Below, in pieces: positions 38,228-41,089 of a stretch of 41,089 bases of DNA. Origin of the DNA: Chloroflexota bacterium (lineage in GTDB: Bacteria > Chloroflexota > Anaerolineae > Aggregatilineales > Phototrophicaceae); NCBI GenBank assembly GCA_014338005.1, contig QUBZ01000031.1, positions 1-41,089 on the forward strand, written 5' to 3'. Position 1 is the stretch's first letter; each line of letters opens with the position of its first letter. Under the pieces are notes generated by a model that worked only from the letters and a program-made list of their open reading frames with translations, did no database searches and was not told the DNA's origin. A program made the position numbers and the translations under genes.

Positions 38228-39637
38228 TCAGTTGGACTGCATACGCGCATGAGCGGCTGCCAGCACACGTCCGCCGATGTCCGCCGCCAGGCCGGGATCG
38301 CTGCTTTTTTCCAGCACGACGGCGATGGCGACACCCTTTCTGCCCCCTAAGGTCGTAAACCCGATAAACCAGGCCAGCGACTCGTCGCCAGAATAGGCGA
38401 TCGAAGCATGGCCGCCGATGTCCTGGTTGGGGCGAGCGGCGTTTTGTGCCGCGCCCTGAGCAACTGCCAGGCGCATCATATCCTGAAGCTGCCGGGCAGT
38501 GTTGGCCGTCGTCATCGGCTGGATGGTTAACGCCGCCGGGACGGTCGTCCAGTCGTCTGCTTCCGGCGGGTGAACGGCCAGCAGGGTATAGGGTTGGGGC
38601 GCGTTGCCGTCGTTGATGATGGCAGCCGTTAAAACTGCCATTTGCAGCGGCGTGACGGTCAATTCGCCCTGTCCGAGCGCCGCCGCCCGGATGCTGTCGG
38701 GTCGCAGGGCGGCGGAGGGCGGCCTGTCCGGCGCGAATCCCGTCAGGTTGACCGGCTGGTCAAGCCGGAATGTTTCCAACGCGGCGCGAACGGCGCTAAA
38801 ACCCAGGCTGCCGACCAGTTCGGCAAAAGGAGCCGGGCAGGCGAAAGCATAAGCCTCGCGCAGCGTCAGCGGTCGGCTGGGCAGCAGGGCGGCGCAGTTG
38901 AGCGTGACATCGCCGACCTGCACCGGGCGAGTCGCGTTTTCGACCGGCGTATCCAGCGCGTAACCGGTGAGCAGCCCGGCAGCGACAAGCGGCGTTTCCA
39001 GCGCGCCGCCGGGCTGGTAGCTGCCCTGGAGCGCGCGGTTAAAAAACGGGTTGCCGGGGGACTGCACGAGGGTTTCCCAGTCCATGTCGAGCGTATTAGG
39101 GTCGTAAGTGGGGCGGCTGACCAGCGCCAGCACCTCCCCTTCGGGCAGCGCCAGCGCGATTAACGCCCCGGTCTGTCCCTCCATCGCGCGTGCAGCTTCC
39201 TGCTGTACCGGCAGATCAAGCGTGAGCCGCACATCCGACCCGCGCCGGGGGCGGTGTAGAATGCCGTTTTCAAAATAGGTTAGCAGGTTTTGGGGCAGGT
39301 CGTCGCCGCGCAAAAGCCTATTGTAGGCTTCCTCAGCGCCGCTGACGCCATAACGCAGGCTGGCATAACCCAGCGCGCCATGTGTTTCGGGGTACAGATA
39401 GCGGCGTGTGACGCTGCCGTTTTCGTTCACAATCGAAGTCACCAGCGGCGTGCCGTTCCGGTCGGTGATGTCACCCCGAATCAGGCGGGATTCGGCCTCC
39501 ACCAGACGCGGATTATCCGGTCGCAGCAAGATAGTATCCGCGCCGACGACCGCCCAGTAGACGGCGGCCAGCGCCACCACACCGAACGCCCCCAGCATGG
39601 CGATCAACAGATGGCGGATTTCACGGGTGAACTGCAT
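38228..39637 (-). CDS. PBP2-like transpeptidase homologue lacking all active-site motifs
   Basis: The 469-residue protein has one N-terminal membrane helix (about residues 9-32) and the class B PBP layout. The pedestal signature RGDITDRNGTPL (residues 54-65) and the transpeptidase region from about 148 are clear. The active site is not: where the family has Y-x-P-G-S-x-x-K the sequence reads Y-Q-P-G-G-A-L-E (G211 for Ser, E214 for Lys); S-x-N is replaced by A-C-P (266-268); and K-T-G by H-A-S (410-412), although the flanking AWFIGF is kept. The frame is intact with no stop, so it looks like a maintained pseudoenzyme. It overlaps the SEDS gene by 17 bases. In other bacteria RodA or FtsW works with a PBP2/FtsI partner; here the partner could act by allosteric contact alone. 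Confidence 0.9.
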   Translation of the reverse strand: MQFTREIRHLLIAMLGAFGVVALAAVYWAVVGADTILLRPDNPRLVEAESRLIRGDITDRNGTPLVTSIVNENGSVTRRYLYPETHGALGYASLRYGVSGAEEAYNRLLRGDDLPQNLLTYFENGILHRPRRGSDVRLTLDLPVQQEAARAMEGQTGALIALALPEGEVLALVSRPTYDPNTLDMDWETLVQSPGNPFFNRALQGSYQPGGALETPLVAAGLLTGYALDTPVENATRPVQVGDVTLNCAALLPSRPLTLREAYAFACPAPFAELVGSLGFSAVRAALETFRLDQPVNLTGFAPDRPPSAALRPDSIRAAALGQGELTVTPLQMAVLTAAIINDGNAPQPYTLLAVHPPEADDWTTVPAALTIQPMTTANTARQLQDMMRLAVAQGAAQNAARPNQDIGGHASIAYSGDESLAWFIGFTTLGGRKGVAIAVVLEKSSDPGLAADIGGRVLAAAHARMQSN

Positions 39638-40934
39638 GGCCGGTTTCCGAAGCAGATAGGCGCAGCAGCAGGCCGATGATGATAAAACTCGCCAGCAGCG
39701 AGCTGCCGCCGTAGCTGAGAAAGGGCAGGGTGACGCCGGTCAGCGGCAGAACTTTGAGGACGCCGCCCATGATGAGCAGGCTTTGCCCGGCCAGCAGGGT
39801 GCTTAAGCCCACCGCCAGCAGCGCCTGGAAGGGACGCCCCTGCTGCTGGATGCCGATACGCATCCCCCGCGCGAACAGCGCCATGATACAAACGATGGTG
39901 ACAACCACGCCCATCAACCCCCATTCCTCTGCCAGCGCCGCGAACACAAAATCCGAATGGACGACCGGGATATAAACGGGCGAACCCTGGCCGACGCCCT
40001 GACCGAAAATGCCGCCGGCGGCGAAGGCCAGCAAACTCTGGACGATCTGGAAGGCGCGCGTATCGGCTTCAGGCCAGGGGTTCAGCCAGATGTCAACCCG
40101 CAGCCGCACGACGCTGAATTCGCGGTAGGCGATGACGCCGGCGACCAGCAGCAGCAGCGCCCCGCTGAGCAGGATGAGGCTGTGGCCGCTGGCGATGTAC
40201 AGCAGCACCAGGAACACGGCGAAAAACAGAGCCGCTGTACCCAGGTCGCGCTGCCAGACCAGGATGATGACCGACAGCCCCCACATCAGCAGCACCGGGC
40301 CAAAAACGCGGGGCGACAGGCCCAACCGCCGGCCTTCGCTGCCCAAGCCGGCGGCCCGCATGGCCGGGTACTGCTCCGCCAGGTAGCTTGCCAGAAAAGC
40401 GACCAGGATGATCTTTAAAATTTCGGAGGGCTGGAAGAAGATCGTGCCAAAACCCAGCCATAACTCCGGCGCGCCCGCCTGGCCGGATGGGTTCGTCCCC
40501 AGGATGATCGTGCCGGCCAGCAGCCCCAAACCGGCAACCAGCAGCACGTAACGGTACTGTCGCAGCCAGCGCAGCGGATGCGGCAGGGCTGCGGCCAGCA
40601 GCATCGCGCCGACCGACAGACCCAGCCAGAGCGTCTGCCGACCGGCGAAAAAAGGCGACAGCCGTTCGATGAGAACCAGCCCCCACCCGCTGAGGAACAT
40701 CGCCAGCGGAAAAATCACCGGGTCGTGGCCGGGCAGCCTCCGGTCAAGAACCCGCTTGCCGATGACAGCGCACAACCCCCATAACATCAGCGGAAACCAG
40801 CGGGACAGCGGATTGACGCCGGGGCGCAGCAGATCGAGCGCCAGGAAGTTAATGCCCAGAAAAACCGCCGATAAACCCAGCAGCAGGGACTCAAAAGGCC
40901 ATCGTCGCGGGGAATCGGCGTTCTGGGCTGCCAT
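39621..40934 (-). CDS. SEDS peptidoglycan glycosyltransferase (FtsW/RodA/SpoVE)
   Basis: The 437-residue membrane protein has ten or more helices. Conserved SEDS features: WLGFGTIFFQPSEILKIILVAFLASYL with F-Q-P-S-E, LVWQRDLGTAALFFAVFL with the Q-x-D-L-G-T motif, and the outside loop VYIPVVHSDFVFAALAEEWGLMG, in which D328 matches the aspartate essential for polymerase activity in RodA. GVTLPFLSYGGSSLLASFI is the C-terminal signature. It polymerises glycan strands from lipid II, which MurJ (33895-35559) would deliver. FtsW and RodA cannot be separated with certainty. The neighbouring PBP2-like gene overlaps its end by 17 bases, and a partial unknown gene lies 8 bases upstream. Confidence 0.95.
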   Translation of the reverse strand: MAAQNADSPRRWPFESLLLGLSAVFLGINFLALDLLRPGVNPLSRWFPLMLWGLCAVIGKRVLDRRLPGHDPVIFPLAMFLSGWGLVLIERLSPFFAGRQTLWLGLSVGAMLLAAALPHPLRWLRQYRYVLLVAGLGLLAGTIILGTNPSGQAGAPELWLGFGTIFFQPSEILKIILVAFLASYLAEQYPAMRAAGLGSEGRRLGLSPRVFGPVLLMWGLSVIILVWQRDLGTAALFFAVFLVLLYIASGHSLILLSGALLLLVAGVIAYREFSVVRLRVDIWLNPWPEADTRAFQIVQSLLAFAAGGIFGQGVGQGSPVYIPVVHSDFVFAALAEEWGLMGVVVTIVCIMALFARGMRIGIQQQGRPFQALLAVGLSTLLAGQSLLIMGGVLKVLPLTGVTLPFLSYGGSSLLASFIIIGLLLRLSASETGHAVHP

Positions 40935-40942
40935 CGCCGGCT

Positions 40943-41089
40943 TTACGCTTTATCAAAATACGCGCCGACAATCGGCTTCAGGCGTTCCAGGGCGGCCTGG
41001 GGGACGGCGCTGTGTTCGGTGAGCAGGGCGTTTTGCAGCGCGTGGTGGCATTCGCAGTCGGCGGTTTCGTCCAGGCTTTCGACCGCCGC
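40943..41089 (-). CDS. Unknown protein, C-terminal 48 residues
   Basis: The minus-strand frame is open from the window edge to a TAA at 40943 and yields ADCECHHALQNALLTEH, ending VGAYFDKA. Third-position GC bias, its lack of stops and its end 8 bases before the SEDS start support a real gene of the same operon. The Cys-x-Cys-His-His cluster might bind a metal, but the piece is too short to name a family. Confidence 0.6.
   Translation of the reverse strand, partial: AAVESLDETADCECHHALQNALLTEHSAVPQAALERLKPIVGAYFDKA

Overview
The window looks like a chromosomal segment of a GC-rich bacterium, most probably a member of the Chloroflexota (Anaerolineae-like). This is inference. It rests on the high GC content, extracytoplasmic proteins built on Thr/Pro-rich stalks with bacterial SH3 modules, a topoisomerase I with an extra N-terminal Cys4 motif, a SEDS-PBP pair without any outer-membrane genes, and the ffh-rpsP-khpA-rimM-dprA-topA order. 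No phage, insertion sequence, CRISPR array or plasmid gene was seen. About 34 protein genes and one tRNA gene cover nearly all of the DNA.

Layout. 1-8.7 kb is a surface-polysaccharide neighbourhood, mostly on the minus strand: two overlapping glycosyltransferases, a ParA-type ATPase (plus strand), a membrane-anchored family-3 solute-binding protein overlapping a membrane-anchored clan-A glycoside hydrolase, tRNA-Arg(CCG) with its own promoter and terminator, a large O-antigen-ligase/polymerase-like protein with a TPR tail, and an iron-type solute-binding protein without permease. 9-15 kb is a cell-surface block: a lipoprotein, an SH3-SH3-Thr/Pro-stalk-TM-zinc-ribbon protein, an M23 peptidase lipoprotein, and, convergent, a periplasmic-binding-protein/SH3/CARDB chimera. 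15-17.7 kb is a visibly lower-GC patch with modAB (no modC) and a metallo-beta-lactamase-fold enzyme. 17.7-27.1 kb is housekeeping: greA, an uncharacterised two-TM protein, then a minus-strand run ffh-rpsP-khpA-rimM-dprA-manC-topA driven by a good promoter at 27086-27114. 27.2-31.0 kb holds a secreted protein with fibronectin-like and lamin-tail modules, followed by a subtilisin-like protease that carries the same C-terminal module. 31.2-37.2 kb is a minus-strand set with a C39-like peptidase-TPR membrane protein, MurJ, an MBL hydrolase, a thioredoxin-like membrane protein, a phosphoglycerate-mutase-like metalloenzyme and a flavin reductase. 37.5-41.1 kb has a PHP-domain protein and an FtsW/RodA-PBP2 pair plus the end of an unknown gene.

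How the genes fit together. Much of the window concerns the cell envelope: peptidoglycan synthesis (SEDS polymerase, PBP2-like partner, MurJ flippase, M23 hydrolase), exopolysaccharide (glycosyltransferases, ManC, Wzy/WaaL-like protein, PslG-like hydrolase) and anchored receptors. The most striking single observation is that the PBP2-like protein beside the SEDS polymerase has lost all three penicillin-binding active-site motifs while keeping the fold signatures. It reads as a pseudo-transpeptidase, perhaps a pure SEDS partner. A second theme is solute-binding proteins that are anchored or fused to surface modules and have no transporter genes beside them, which suggests sensing or capture roles.
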